The notes under the pieces were generated by a model. That model was given only the letters and a program-made list of their open reading frames with translations. It was not told the DNA's origin and ran no database searches. 64,000 nucleotides of DNA from NCBI GenBank assembly GCA_945897515.1, contig CAMDFO010000002.1:1-64000 (forward strand). The letters run 5' to 3'. This DNA is from Rhodoplanes serenus (GTDB lineage: Bacteria > Pseudomonadota > Alphaproteobacteria > Rhizobiales > Xanthobacteraceae). Position numbers and translations under genes: made by a program. This document shows, one piece after another, positions 43,899 through 54,921 of the stretch. Within the stretch, counting starts at the first letter, position 1. The number at the start of each line of letters is the position of its first letter.

Positions 43899-45581
43899 TT
43901 AAACTCTCTTGGTATCGAATACGGCCTTCTGGCCGGTGCCATAGCGGCGCAACGCGCCCTCTTCTCCAACGGCATTGGGGCGCTGGAAGATCCAGTTCTG
44001 CCACGCCGTCAGCCGGGCGAAAATCTTGGTTTCCATCGTCTCGGGCCCGCCGAAGCGCAGATTGGCTTCGAGCCCTGTGAGGCCGTCGGCCGAAAAGCTT
44101 GCGCGCTCCTCGAGGAACACGCGGATTTCGTCTTCCCAGTCGATGTCGTCGAGCGCAAACGTAATGAGGCCCAATTCCTCGGCGGCTTCCGCGTCCAACA
44201 TTTTACCGGCCGTCTTGCGCGAACTCTCCACTGCGCCGTCATCGTCGAGAAACCGGGTCGCGAGCCGGGTCAGACCGTTCGACATCGGATAGGCGCCGAA
44301 GTTGACCGGAGCGAGCGCCACTGCGGCCGGCGGCCTGTTATCGCCGCCACGCTGCCCCACCAGCATGTAGGACCGGTCGGCGGCGAAAATAAGTTCCGCC
44401 AAGGTGCCGGCGAAGCAGGAGCCCGGCTCGATCAACGTCACCAGCGTGCGCGATGTGAGATCGACGCGCTTGAGCACACGCTTCCACTTGAGACGGATTT
44501 CGCGCGCCAGCCAGTGATCCTTGTTGGCATCGAGAAACGCGTCGTAGGCCAGCACCGCAGCTGCATCGCCCGTCGACTTGAACACGATCGCCGCAGTATC
44601 GAATTCATTCATCCGGATGTCGAGGATGGCGTCGTCGAGTTCGCGCGCCAGTGCCAGCGGCCAGAACGCCGAACCTTGCGCCGTCAACGCCTCGGCGTTG
44701 GCCGGGGGTGCTGCGTCGGGACCACGCAGGGTGATTGTGGCGATCCGGCCCGCTATCTCGACCGAAACGTGCTTGCTCTCGCGGCCGTTTGCCGTCGCAC
44801 GCACTTCGATCGGTGCAAGAACGATGCCCTTGGCGTCTGCCGGCCGGTCGGACCTGGCGGCGAACTCCTTGGTGCGCGTCTTCACCACCTCGTCGAGCTT
44901 GGAATTCGGCGCAACCTCGTCGACCAATTTCCAATCGACCGCGCGCTTGCCCTTGATGCCCTCCTCCGTGGTGCAGAACACATCGGCATGGTCGCGTCGC
45001 ACCTTGCGCTTGTCGGTGACTCGCGTGAGCCCGCCGGTGCCGGGCAGCACCGCCAGCAGCGGCAGCTCCGGCAGCGAGACCGTGGAGGAGCCGTCATCCA
45101 CCAGGATGATGTGGTCGGCCGCAAGGGCCAGTTCGTAGCCGCCGCCGGCGCAGGAGCCGGTCACCACGCAGATCATGCGCTGGCCGGAGTTTTCGCTGGC
45201 GTCCTCGATGGCATTGCGGGTCTCGTTGGTGAACTTGCAGAAGCCGACTTTGTGGGCGTGGCTGGCGCCGGCCAGCATGCGGATGTTGGCGCCGGCGCAG
45301 AACACACGCGGCTTGCCCGAGCGCAGCAGGATGACGCGCACCTGCGGATGCTCGAAGCGCAGCCGCTCCAGCGCATCCGCGAGCTCGATATCCACGCCGA
45401 GATCGTAGGAGTTGAGCTTGAGCTGGTAGCCCTCGAACAACGGCGCGTTCTCGTCCACGTCCATGGTGAGCGTCGCGACCTCGCCTTCGGTCGCGAGCTT
45501 CCAATGGCGATAGCGCGACGGATAGGTCTTGAAATCGATTCGGCTCTTGCCGTCGGATAATTTGCGGTCTGCTTCAGCCAT
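43899..45581 (-). CDS. boxC: BoxC, 2,3-epoxybenzoyl-CoA dihydrolase
   Basis: This 560-residue crotonase-superfamily enzyme opens the epoxybenzoyl-CoA ring by hydrolysis, releasing formate and a C6 semialdehyde-CoA. The first crotonase half contains RVFCAGANIRML and GSCAGGGYELALAADHI (oxyanion-hole loops), and the second half contains ETMETKIFARLTAWQNWIFQ. The length (about 550-560) is characteristic of BoxC. It is immediately upstream of boxB on the same strand. Downstream enzymes such as BoxD (semialdehyde dehydrogenase) are not adjacent. Confidence 0.95.
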   Translation of the reverse strand: MAEADRKLSDGKSRIDFKTYPSRYRHWKLATEGEVATLTMDVDENAPLFEGYQLKLNSYDLGVDIELADALERLRFEHPQVRVILLRSGKPRVFCAGANIRMLAGASHAHKVGFCKFTNETRNAIEDASENSGQRMICVVTGSCAGGGYELALAADHIILVDDGSSTVSLPELPLLAVLPGTGGLTRVTDKRKVRRDHADVFCTTEEGIKGKRAVDWKLVDEVAPNSKLDEVVKTRTKEFAARSDRPADAKGIVLAPIEVRATANGRESKHVSVEIAGRIATITLRGPDAAPPANAEALTAQGSAFWPLALARELDDAILDIRMNEFDTAAIVFKSTGDAAAVLAYDAFLDANKDHWLAREIRLKWKRVLKRVDLTSRTLVTLIEPGSCFAGTLAELIFAADRSYMLVGQRGGDNRPPAAVALAPVNFGAYPMSNGLTRLATRFLDDDGAVESSRKTAGKMLDAEAAEELGLITFALDDIDWEDEIRVFLEERASFSADGLTGLEANLRFGGPETMETKIFARLTAWQNWIFQRPNAVGEEGALRRYGTGQKAVFDTKRV

Positions 45582-45600
45582 ACGCCAACCACCCAGGGGC

Positions 45601-45688
45601 TGTCATGCCCTGCGAAGGCGGGGCACCCAGCACTTTCATACACCGCCCGCGGCACTGGATCATCCGCTTTCGCGGATGATGACAGCGG
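45601..45688. repeat. Paired palindromic intergenic repeat
   Basis: TGTCATGCCCTGCGAAGGCG starts the first arm, and ATCATCCGCTTTCGCGGATG starts the second, ending ATGACAGCGG. It is the same design as at 5001-5074 and 24304-24382, lying between boxC and the hydrolase gene. Confidence 0.75.
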
Positions 45689-45690
45689 AG

Positions 45691-46500
45691 CTATGGCAGC
45701 GCCCGCCGCACAAAATCCACGATCGCATCCAGCGTCTGCTCCGGCGCCTCACGATGCGGCACGTGTTTGGTGTCCGGCAGCATCAGCACCTCGACCGGGC
45801 AGTAGCACTCCTCCTGCGCGATCTCGACCTGCCGCATAGTGCCGTACTGGTCATCGACGCCCTGGATGATCAGCACCGGCACGCGGATGTAAGCCAGTTC
45901 CTCGGTCAGGTCCCATTTGCGGAAATCGCCCTTGAGCCAGACGTCGCTCCAGCCGTGCGCGGTGGCGTCGACGTCGTCGTGGTAGCGCGCCAGGCGCGCC
46001 CGCAGATCTGTGGTGTCATAGGCCCTGCGGAATTCCTGGATCGACGTGCTGGTGACGTCCTCGACGATGAAATGCGGCGCCATCAGGACGATCCCGTTCA
46101 CCCGATGATCCTGGAAGCTGCCACCGTAGATCGCAGCGATCGAGGCGCCGTCGCTGTGGCCGACCAGCAGGCCGCGTTGAAACCCGATGGCATCGAGAAT
46201 TTTTGGCAACGTCTTGCGTGCCTCGTCGTGCATGAAGTCGAGCCGGCGCGGCAGTTGCGCGGGGCTCGACCGGCCGTAGCCTTGGCGGGAATAGACGAAC
46301 ACGCCACAGCCGGTCGCGTCGGCAAGGTTGTCCGGGAAATCGCCCCACATGCCGACGCAGCCGAGCCCCTCGTGCAGCACGATGAGCGTCGGCGCGTCGC
46401 CGGGCCGCGGGCCGATCATGCGGTATTCGAGGCGCTGGTCGCCGAGTTCGAGGAAGCCTTGGTCGGGAAGCGGGATCATTGGGACATAACGTAAAGACAT
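45691..46500 (-). CDS. Alpha/beta hydrolase associated with box genes
   Basis: This alpha/beta-fold hydrolase is about 269 residues. The nucleophile elbow GHSDGAS (Ser), the oxyanion region VLHEGLGCVGMWGDFP, and an acid and His pair near VDDQYG and TKHVPHREAPE are visible. Hydrolases of this type often sit beside boxB/boxC and may act on a thioester or lactone intermediate. The start is uncertain: ATG at 46500 or 46479 are both possible, neither with a good ribosome-binding site. It is separated from boxC by a repeat of about 90 bp. Confidence 0.85.
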   Translation of the reverse strand: MSLRYVPMIPLPDQGFLELGDQRLEYRMIGPRPGDAPTLIVLHEGLGCVGMWGDFPDNLADATGCGVFVYSRQGYGRSSPAQLPRRLDFMHDEARKTLPKILDAIGFQRGLLVGHSDGASIAAIYGGSFQDHRVNGIVLMAPHFIVEDVTSTSIQEFRRAYDTTDLRARLARYHDDVDATAHGWSDVWLKGDFRKWDLTEELAYIRVPVLIIQGVDDQYGTMRQVEIAQEECYCPVEVLMLPDTKHVPHREAPEQTLDAIVDFVRRALP

Positions 46501-46548
46501 GGATGCTCGGCACAAGACCGGCACCCACCGAACAATCTTTGCCGGCGG

Positions 46549-47289
46549 CTATGTCGTCAGCAGCAGATAGGTTCCCTGGATCACGCAGCAACCCCCAACG
46601 GCAGTGATCAGGCGCGTCGTCCACGCGCGGAATTGTGCATCCGTCATCACTTGCAGGATACGTTTGGCCAGCGTGGTGCCAAGCATGGCCGCACCGACGG
46701 CTAGCACCGCGAGCACCGGATCAAGTGACGCCGCCTGGTCGATCAAGCCACCGAAGTAGGCGAGCTTCATCGCATGGCAAGCGATCTGGCAGATTGCTTT
46801 GCTCGCGATGATCTCGCGACGGTCGAGCTTTCCCCCAAGGAAATAGCTGTCGATCAGCGGACCGGAGACACCGGCCATCAGCATGAGCGCCATGGAAACC
46901 AGGCCATAACCGACCGCCTGGGGACGGCTTTCCGGATCGGGCTTCAGACTCGCCGGCAGATACAGCAGGATCGGCGTAAGCCCAAGGAAAATGAGCGCCA
47001 CCGGCTTGCTTGGCACATACAGGATGAAGGACCAGACGGCGAACGCGAGCGCGCTCCCCAAGAGAAAGAAACCGACCGGGAGCCAACGAATGTGGCGCCA
47101 CCACAGCAGCGCCCGCCAGCCATTCGAGGCCATCTGCGTCACTGCGTGCAGCACCATCGCGGCCGGCAGAGGCATCACCACGATGAGAATGCCCATCAGG
47201 ATCATCCCGCCAGCCATACCGAAGATGCCCGAGATGAACGAGGTGGCGACGATAATGAGGCTGAGCGATGCGATGAGCAGCGGCGTCAT
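46549..47289 (-). CDS. TauE/SafE-family permease, near box genes
   Basis: This 246-residue permease has about eight helices and the family glycine motifs (FISGIFGMAGGMIL near residue 18, LMAGVSGPLIDSY near 137). It is a distant paralogue of the one at 15584. A GGAGGATTC site precedes the ATG. Divergent from the LysR-type regulator gene across 154 bp, it may be controlled by it. Export of an aromatic acid or metabolite is plausible but undemonstrated. Confidence 0.87.
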   Translation of the reverse strand: MTPLLIASLSLIIVATSFISGIFGMAGGMILMGILIVVMPLPAAMVLHAVTQMASNGWRALLWWRHIRWLPVGFFLLGSALAFAVWSFILYVPSKPVALIFLGLTPILLYLPASLKPDPESRPQAVGYGLVSMALMLMAGVSGPLIDSYFLGGKLDRREIIASKAICQIACHAMKLAYFGGLIDQAASLDPVLAVLAVGAAMLGTTLAKRILQVMTDAQFRAWTTRLITAVGGCCVIQGTYLLLTT

Positions 47290-47443
47290 GGACGAATCCT
47301 CCGGGCAACCGCGCCGCCGAGCGAAGCGAGGGGCCGGCGCCGCGCTCGCCTTCGGCTTCCCGCGCGAACGTGATGCGCTGCTTGAGCGCCCGGTGCAAAC
47401 TGAGTTATGTTGCCGTCAGCATCAGCTTTTTTGATGGTCGAAG

Positions 47444-48343
47444 ATGCGGAAGCTGCCCTTTCTCAACGGCATCAAGGCGTTCGAAGCAGCGGCGCGGCAC
47501 GGGAGCTTTACCGGCGCGGCCGACGAGATGAACGTCTCGCCCGCCGCCGTCAGCCGGATGGTGCATCTGCTCGAAGCACGAATTGGCGTAACGCTGTTCG
47601 AGCGCACGCCGAACCATCTGGTGGTGACGGAGGCCGGACGCGCCTACCAGACCGGCCTGACGCCGATCTTCGACGCCATCGCCAATCTCACGGCGCAAGT
47701 CACTGCGCAGGCCGGCACGCGCGTTCTCACCATCGGGGTCGGCCCGACGTTCGCGATCCGCTGGCTCATTCCCCGCCTCACGGACTTGCAAAAGGAGCAG
47801 CCCGACATCGAGGTGCGGTTCGCCACCGGCGGCGTAGCCGCGCCGTTCGCCGACGACTGGACCTGCGGCATCAAGTTGGGAGATGGCAACTGGCCGGGCC
47901 TGACATCCGAAATGCTGTTCGCTGCCGATCTTTTGCCGGTCTGCGCGCCGCGCCTTGCGGCACGATTGAAGCAGCCCGCCGATCTCAAGGGGCCGGACCT
48001 TCTGCGGGTCGTGCATGCGGGCGGTGACTGGCCGAACTGGCTGAAGGCCGCGGGAGTGGCTCGGGTTGCCGCCAAGGGTCCGCAGTTCGAATATTACGGA
48101 CAGGCGCTGCAAGCCGCCGCGGACGGGGCCGGCGTCGCGATGGGCATCAGGCCCTATATCGACGACGACCTGCGGGCCGGCCGGCTGGTGGCGCCATTCT
48201 CGCTCACGGTGCCGAAGGGCGAGCACTGGTATCTCGTCTATCGCGACGCCCGCCGCGATCAACGCGACTTCGTCGCATTCCGGCAATGGCTGATGAACGC
48301 CACGCAACCGCGCCCGGCGCGAAGGCGAAACCGTGGGTCCTAG
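47444..48343 (+). CDS. LysR-type transcriptional regulator (GcvA-like)
   Basis: This 299-residue regulator has an N-terminal winged HTH (LPFLNGIKAFEAAARHGSFT through FERTPNHLVVTEAGRAY) and a C-terminal periplasmic-binding-protein-like effector domain starting RVLTIGVGPTFAIRWL. The motifs match the GcvA/AmpR subgroup. It is divergent from the TauE-like permease gene; the 154-bp gap is a likely operator region though no clear T-N11-A box was pinned. The effector may be a benzoate-derived ligand, inferred from position. Confidence 0.9.
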   Translation: MRKLPFLNGIKAFEAAARHGSFTGAADEMNVSPAAVSRMVHLLEARIGVTLFERTPNHLVVTEAGRAYQTGLTPIFDAIANLTAQVTAQAGTRVLTIGVGPTFAIRWLIPRLTDLQKEQPDIEVRFATGGVAAPFADDWTCGIKLGDGNWPGLTSEMLFAADLLPVCAPRLAARLKQPADLKGPDLLRVVHAGGDWPNWLKAAGVARVAAKGPQFEYYGQALQAAADGAGVAMGIRPYIDDDLRAGRLVAPFSLTVPKGEHWYLVYRDARRDQRDFVAFRQWLMNATQPRPARRRNRGS

Positions 48344-49053
48344 ATTCCCAAATACCGGTGCTGGACATCCGGCGCGGCGGCGAGCTCCTGCGAGTTGCCG
48401 GTCCACACCACGCGGCCGCGCTCGATCAGATAGTGCCGATCGGCGATGCGCGTCAGGGCCTCGACGTTCTTGTCGATCACCAGGATCGATTGTCCGGCCT
48501 GCTTGAGCCGCGTCAGGCAGCTCCAGATTTCCGCGCGGATCAGCGGCGCGAGGCCTTCGGTCGCCTCGTCGAGGATCAGCAGGCGCGGATTGGTCATCAG
48601 CGCGCGACCGACCGCCAGCATCTGCTGCTCGCCGCCCGAGAGCAAATTGGCCATGCTGCCGAGCCGCTCGGCCAGCCGCGGAAACAGCTCGCAGACCTTC
48701 TCCAACGTCCAGGGCTGGGGGGCCGCCGAGCGGTTGGCCGCGGTCGCGACCAGGTTCTCGCGCGTGGTCAGGTTGGGGAACACTTGGCGGCCTTCCGGCA
48801 CCAAGCCGATGCCGAGTTGACCCACCCGGTACGACGGCAGCGTGCGAATTTCCTGGCCGTCGAAGCGGATCGAGCCGGCCCGCGCCGGCGTCAGCCCCAT
48901 GATCGAGCGCACGGTCGTGGTCTTGCCCATGCCGTTGCGGCCCATCAACGTCACCATCTCGCCCGGCGCGATGGCGAGCGACACGCCGTAGAGCACCTGA
49001 CTGGCTCCGTAGCAGGTCTCGATGCCGTCGATGGCGAGCAGCGCGTCAGACAT
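48340..49053 (-). CDS. livF: LivF-type ABC transporter ATPase
   Basis: This 237-residue ATPase of a hydrophobic amino-acid/aromatic-acid importer has Walker A GRNGMGKTT, signature LLSGGEQQML, Walker B LLILDEATEGLAP and an IDKN switch in place of the usual switch histidine, typical of LivF. It overlaps LivG by 8 bp. The operon order is LivH-M-G-F, and LivF ends overlapping the convergent LysR stop. Here the neighbouring CoA ligase suggests benzoate or a similar aromatic acid as the substrate. Confidence 0.92.
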   Translation of the reverse strand: MSDALLAIDGIETCYGASQVLYGVSLAIAPGEMVTLMGRNGMGKTTTVRSIMGLTPARAGSIRFDGQEIRTLPSYRVGQLGIGLVPEGRQVFPNLTTRENLVATAANRSAAPQPWTLEKVCELFPRLAERLGSMANLLSGGEQQMLAVGRALMTNPRLLILDEATEGLAPLIRAEIWSCLTRLKQAGQSILVIDKNVEALTRIADRHYLIERGRVVWTGNSQELAAAPDVQHRYLGI

Positions 49054-49825
49054 GCGCCGCCCCTGCGTCGGTTACGACCTCCTGCTCGCCAAGATAGGCC
49101 TGCCGCACCTCGGCATTGGTGCGGATCGCCGACGGCGAGCCCGAGGCGATGACGCGGCCGCAGACCAGCACCGTAATGCGGTCGGCGAGCGCGAACACCG
49201 CTTCCATGTCGTGCTCGATCAGCAGGATGGTCAGCTCCCGTTTGAGCTCGCGTAGCGTCCTGACCATCCGGCTGGATTCGTCCGGCCCCAGTCCCGCCAT
49301 CGGCTCGTCGAGCAGCAGCATGCGCGGCTTGGTGGCGAGCGCCATCGCCAGCTCGATCTGGCGGTGCTCGCCGTGGCTCATGTTGGAAACCAGGACGTCG
49401 CCGCGGTCGGCCAGACCGACGCGCTTGAGCGCGTCCCGCGCCGGCTCGCGCAATTCGCGGCTGCGGCGCGCATCGTCCCAGAAATGGAACGAATGCCCGG
49501 CATGGGCCTGCACGGCCAGCGCCACGTTGTCGAGCGCCGTGAAGTCGAGAAACAGCGACGTGATCTGGAACGAGCGCGCCAGCCCGAGCTGGCTGCGCTC
49601 ATAGACCTGCAATTCGGTGATGTCCTGCCCGTCGAAATGGACCCGACCGGCGTCCGGCCTGATCTCTCCGGTGAGCTGGCCGATCAGCGTGGTCTTGCCG
49701 GCGCCATTCGGGCCGATGATGGCGTGCAGTTCGCCGCGCGCAACGTCGAGCACGATGTCGTCGGACGCCACCACGCCGCCGAACCGCTTGGTCAGGCCCG
49801 AGACCTTGAGCAAGGCGTCAGCCAC
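49046..49825 (-). CDS. livG: LivG-type ABC transporter ATPase
   Basis: This 259-residue ATPase of the branched-chain/aromatic importer has Walker A GPNGAGKTT, Walker B MLLLDEPMAGLGP and LIEHDM with the switch histidine. The start is a GTG at 49825, overlapping the LivM stop by 8 bp. It functions with LivF as a heterodimeric ATPase. The signature is altered: NMSHGEHRQIELA instead of LSxGEQ. Confidence 0.92.
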   Translation of the reverse strand: MADALLKVSGLTKRFGGVVASDDIVLDVARGELHAIIGPNGAGKTTLIGQLTGEIRPDAGRVHFDGQDITELQVYERSQLGLARSFQITSLFLDFTALDNVALAVQAHAGHSFHFWDDARRSRELREPARDALKRVGLADRGDVLVSNMSHGEHRQIELAMALATKPRMLLLDEPMAGLGPDESSRMVRTLRELKRELTILLIEHDMEAVFALADRITVLVCGRVIASGSPSAIRTNAEVRQAYLGEQEVVTDAGAAHV

Positions 49826-50813
49826 GGCGGGCGCTCGCGATCAGGCCGTCGATGCCGCCGCGCGCGAACAGCACGATCAGCAGCAGCATCGGACCGAGAA
49901 TCAGTTGCCAGTATTCCTTCGCGGCCACCACCTCCTTGCCGGTGATGACATGGCTGGCGAAGCCGATGAGATGGGGCAGCGTCTCCTCCAGCACCAGCAG
50001 CGCGACCGAGCCGATCACCGGCCCGAAAACCGATCCCATGCCGCCGAGCACCGCCATGACGATCAGATCGCCGGAACGGGTCCAGTGCATCATGGCCGGA
50101 CTGATGAAGTTTGTGTGGTTGGCAAGCAGCGCGCCAGACAGGCCGCAGATCACTCCCGCGATCACGAAGCAGACCAGCTTGTAACGGAACGTCGGAAAGC
50201 CGATCGCCCGCATGCGCCGGTCGTTGGAGCGTGCACCCTGAATCACGGCGCCGAAGCGTGAGTTGATAATGCGCCAGACCACATACACGGTCGCCAGCAG
50301 CAAGACGAGGCATACGTAATAGAACACCGTACGGTTCGAAAGGTTGAGCAACCCGCCGAACTCGCTGCGCTTGTGGATCGTCAGCCCGTCGTCGCCGCCA
50401 TAGCGGTCGAGGCCGTTGGCGATGTAATAGACCATCTGCGCGAAGGCGAGTGTGATCATGATGAAATAGACGCCGCGGGTGCGCAGGCTGAGCGCGCCGA
50501 CGCCGAGCGCGAACAGTCCAGACACCAGCAGCGCGAGCGGCCACTGCACGAAGCCGGTGTTGATGCCCTCCTTGGCGAGAATGCCGATGACGTAACCGCC
50601 GATGCCGAGATAGGCGGCATGGCCGAAGCTCACCATCCCGCCAAATCCCATGATCAGGTTCAGGCTCACCGCCGCGATCGCGAGAATGATGATGCGGGTG
50701 AACAGCGTCATCATGAAGGTATTGCCCGTCATCGCGGCATAGACCGGGATCAGCGCGAGCACGACGATGACGGCGGCGACGAAGGCATTACGCGGGGTGA
50801 TCATGCCGCTCAT
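49818..50813 (-). CDS. livM: LivM-type ABC permease
   Basis: This 331-residue inner-membrane permease has about nine helices and the family signature FGGMVSFGHAAYLGIGGYVIG. It also carries the ADSL-like GAVIQGARSNDRRMRAIGF loop that docks the ATPases. The start ATGA overlaps the LivH stop. In the operon it pairs with LivH. Confidence 0.93.
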   Translation of the reverse strand: MSGMITPRNAFVAAVIVVLALIPVYAAMTGNTFMMTLFTRIIILAIAAVSLNLIMGFGGMVSFGHAAYLGIGGYVIGILAKEGINTGFVQWPLALLVSGLFALGVGALSLRTRGVYFIMITLAFAQMVYYIANGLDRYGGDDGLTIHKRSEFGGLLNLSNRTVFYYVCLVLLLATVYVVWRIINSRFGAVIQGARSNDRRMRAIGFPTFRYKLVCFVIAGVICGLSGALLANHTNFISPAMMHWTRSGDLIVMAVLGGMGSVFGPVIGSVALLVLEETLPHLIGFASHVITGKEVVAAKEYWQLILGPMLLLIVLFARGGIDGLIASARRG

Positions 50814-51727
50814 TTACCGGCCGCCGGAAACAGGCCCTCCGGCCGGAATATCAGAACCAACGCCATCAGCAGGTAGATCAACATCGACGACAGCGCCGGC
50901 CCGGCGCTAGAGCCCGCGCTATAGCTCAGGAAGTAGCGCACCAGATCCGGCAGGAACGCGCGGCCGATGGTGTCGATCAGGCCGACGATGATGGCTGCCG
51001 CGAACGCGCCGCGGATCGAGCCGATGCCACCAATGATGATCACGACAAACGCAAGAATCAGGATGTTCTCGCCCATGCCGATCTGCACGAAGGAAATCGG
51101 CGCCTGCATCATGCCGGCGAAGCCCGCGAGCGCTGCTCCCAGCCCGAACACCAGCGTGTAGAGCAGTTTGATGTTGACGCCGAGCGCCCCGACCATCTCG
51201 CGGTTGGATGCGCCGGCGCGGATCAGCATGCCGACGCGGGTTCGCATCACAATGATGTAGAGCAGCGCCGCGACCGCCAGCGTCGCCAGGATGATGACCA
51301 GGCGATAGAGCGGGTAGTAGACGCCCGGTAGCACCTGCACTGCGGTGAGCATCTCCGACGGCAGCGAGATCGTCCGTCCTTCCGGGCCCCAAATCAACCG
51401 GACCAGCTCATTGAAGAAAATCAGCAGGCCGAAGGTTCCGAGCACGTGATCGAGGTGGTCGCGCCCATACAGCGGGCGGATCGCAATGACTTCCAGCACC
51501 ATTCCTGCGATCAGCGTCGCCAGCAGTCCAAGAGCGAATCCGGCGACGAAGCTGTCCGTCACCTCGACGAAGGTCGCGGCGAAATAGGCACCCAACATGT
51601 AGAGCGAACCGTGCGCCAGATTGACCATGTCCATGATACCGAAGATCAAGGTCAGGCCGGCCGCCAGCAGAAACAGCAGCATGCCGAGCTGCATGCCGTT
51701 AAGGCATTGTTCGAAGAGATACAGCAT
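50810..51727 (-). CDS. livH: LivH-type ABC permease
   Basis: This 305-residue permease has about eight helices with the family signature LTLIFGIMDMVNLAHGSLYM and the ATPase-docking loop LIRAGASNREMVGALGVN. It is the first gene after a 272-bp gap that carries a repeat and the livK terminator. The gene is therefore likely transcribed from a promoter between 51728 and 51938, or by read-through from livK. Confidence 0.93.
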   Translation of the reverse strand: MLYLFEQCLNGMQLGMLLFLLAAGLTLIFGIMDMVNLAHGSLYMLGAYFAATFVEVTDSFVAGFALGLLATLIAGMVLEVIAIRPLYGRDHLDHVLGTFGLLIFFNELVRLIWGPEGRTISLPSEMLTAVQVLPGVYYPLYRLVIILATLAVAALLYIIVMRTRVGMLIRAGASNREMVGALGVNIKLLYTLVFGLGAALAGFAGMMQAPISFVQIGMGENILILAFVVIIIGGIGSIRGAFAAAIIVGLIDTIGRAFLPDLVRYFLSYSAGSSAGPALSSMLIYLLMALVLIFRPEGLFPAAGK

Positions 51728-51751
51728 CGTTTCGCTTGCCCCAGACTCGCC

Positions 51752-51884
51752 GTCATCCTTCGAGACGCCGCGCCACGCGGCTCCTCGGGATGAGGCCGGT
51801 GGTTATGGCAACCATCCCGCACTGGCCGCACGTTCCGACCTCATCCTGAGGAGCCCGCCGAAGGCGGGCATCTCGAAGGATGGG
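51752..51884. repeat. GTCATCCTTCGAGACGCC/CTCGGGATGAGG family repeat
   Basis: It starts CGTCATCCTTCGAGACGCC, has CTCCTCGGGATGAGG and GAGCCCGCCGAAGGCGGGC in the middle, and ends TCTCGAAGGATGG, so the ends are inverted relative to each other. A similar dispersed repeat is widespread in Bradyrhizobium relatives, from memory. It fills most of the LivH-LivK gap. Confidence 0.75.
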
Positions 51885-51938
51885 CCGCAAACACGGTCTC
51901 ACCCCGCACATAGCAGGGATGAGGCCACTCTGTCTCGC

Positions 51939-51975
51939 AAAAAACAAGACGGCAGAAGCACGCGCTTCTGCCGTC
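51939..51975 (-). terminator. Rho-independent terminator after the LivK gene
   Basis: On the minus strand GACGGCAGAAGC and GCTTCTGCCGTC make a perfect 12-bp stem with a 4-nt loop, followed by TTGTTTTTT. It lies 25 bp after the binding-protein stop, so it separates a strong binding-protein transcript from the permease genes. Confidence 0.92.
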
Positions 51976-51999
51976 GTTCAACGATCTTCGGATGCCGCC

Positions 52000-53172
52000 T
52001 CAGTTCGGCATCTTGCACTTCTGGACATGCTTGTCCTGGTCGTTCTCCACGATGGTGGCGACGGTCTTCATGCGGAACTCGCCGCCTTCATTGACCGCTT
52101 CCTGGAGATAGAAGTTCTGGATCGGGATGTGGTTCGGTCCGAACTTGAAGCTGCCGCGCACCGACTTGAAGTCCGCCTTCCGGGCGGCGTCGCGCATCCC
52201 GTTCTTGTTGGTGAGATCGCCCTTGACCGCCGTGACCACGCTGTCGAGCAGCGGCACGGCATCGTAGGTCTGCGAGCCGTAGAACGACGGGTCGGTCTTG
52301 TGCTTCGCCCGGAAGTCGGCGACGTACTTCTTGTTGGCCTCGTTCGGAAGGTCGCGCACCCACTGCTGCGCGCCGGGGATGCCGAGCGCCTGGTCCTTCA
52401 ACCGCGGCAACGACAGCGAATCAATGGTGAACGCGGTGTAGAGCGGAATCTGACCCTTGAGGCCGGACTGCGAATACTGCGTGATGAACTGGATGCCGGG
52501 GCCGCCCGGATAGAACGCAAAGATCGCATCGGGCTTGGCGTTGCGCGCCTTCGAAAGCTCGGCCTGAAAGTCGACTTGCGTCGGCCAGGTGGTCAGTTCG
52601 CGGCCGACGATCTTGCCCTTGAAGGTCGCTTCGACGCCTTCGAGCATGTCCTTGCCGGCCGCGTAGTTCGGGCCGATCAGGAACGCGCTCTTGACGCCCT
52701 TCTGATTCATGTAGAGGCCGATCGCCTGCGGCGTCTGGTCGTTGTTCCACGACGTCGAGAACACGTATGGCGAACACATCTCGCCAGCGAGCTGAGAGGC
52801 GCCGGCGTTGGTGATGATGGTGAAGGTCTTGGAGTCGATGATCGGCTTGAGCGAAGCGAGCAGCACATTGGACCAGATGATGCCGACGATGAAGTCGACC
52901 TTGTCGGACTCGATCAGCTTCTGGACCTTCTGCACGCCGACTTCAGGCTTGACCTGATCGTCCTCGTAGATCACTTCGACCGGCAGGCCGCCGAGCTTGC
53001 GGCCGTGATGGTCGAGCGCGAGCTCAAACGAGTTGCGCATGTCGTTGCCGATCGCTGCGACCGGGCCGCTGAACGTGCTGATGAAGCCGATCTTGACGGT
53101 CTTCTGCTGGGCCAGAGCCGGCGCCGTGGCGAGCGCGAGAACGGCGCAGGTGGCCAAAAGGGTGCGTTTCAT
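52000..53172 (-). CDS. LivK-type substrate-binding protein of the Liv-like importer
   Basis: This 390-residue periplasmic receptor of the type-I LIV family has a signal peptide (to about 21, ending APALAQ) and then VKIGFISTFSGPVAAIGNDM, the family opening. LIGPNYAAGKDM and the SQTYDAVPLLDS region are conserved. It is separated from LivHMGF by a terminator, a common way to give more binding protein than permease. Together with the CoA-ligase gene immediately upstream on the strand it suggests benzoate or another aromatic acid as ligand. Confidence 0.92.
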   Translation of the reverse strand: MKRTLLATCAVLALATAPALAQQKTVKIGFISTFSGPVAAIGNDMRNSFELALDHHGRKLGGLPVEVIYEDDQVKPEVGVQKVQKLIESDKVDFIVGIIWSNVLLASLKPIIDSKTFTIITNAGASQLAGEMCSPYVFSTSWNNDQTPQAIGLYMNQKGVKSAFLIGPNYAAGKDMLEGVEATFKGKIVGRELTTWPTQVDFQAELSKARNAKPDAIFAFYPGGPGIQFITQYSQSGLKGQIPLYTAFTIDSLSLPRLKDQALGIPGAQQWVRDLPNEANKKYVADFRAKHKTDPSFYGSQTYDAVPLLDSVVTAVKGDLTNKNGMRDAARKADFKSVRGSFKFGPNHIPIQNFYLQEAVNEGGEFRMKTVATIVENDQDKHVQKCKMPN

Positions 53173-53210
53173 AATGTTCCTAACCTCCCGGTGAGTGATT
53201 GGCGGCGACT

Positions 53211-54833
<1,623 letters not shown>

Positions 54834-54921
54834 CGCATCCCCTCGAAAAGATGAACTATTATGCAGGGCGCAAACACCAGCCGCAATGCGCTTGCCTCGT
54901 ACCGAACTGGAACTTAAGTCC

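Noticed and set aside
43389-45560. Long plus-strand open frame opposite boxC and boxB
   Set aside because: It spans two real genes on the other strand, and the translation is Arg/His/Asp-rich with no domain.
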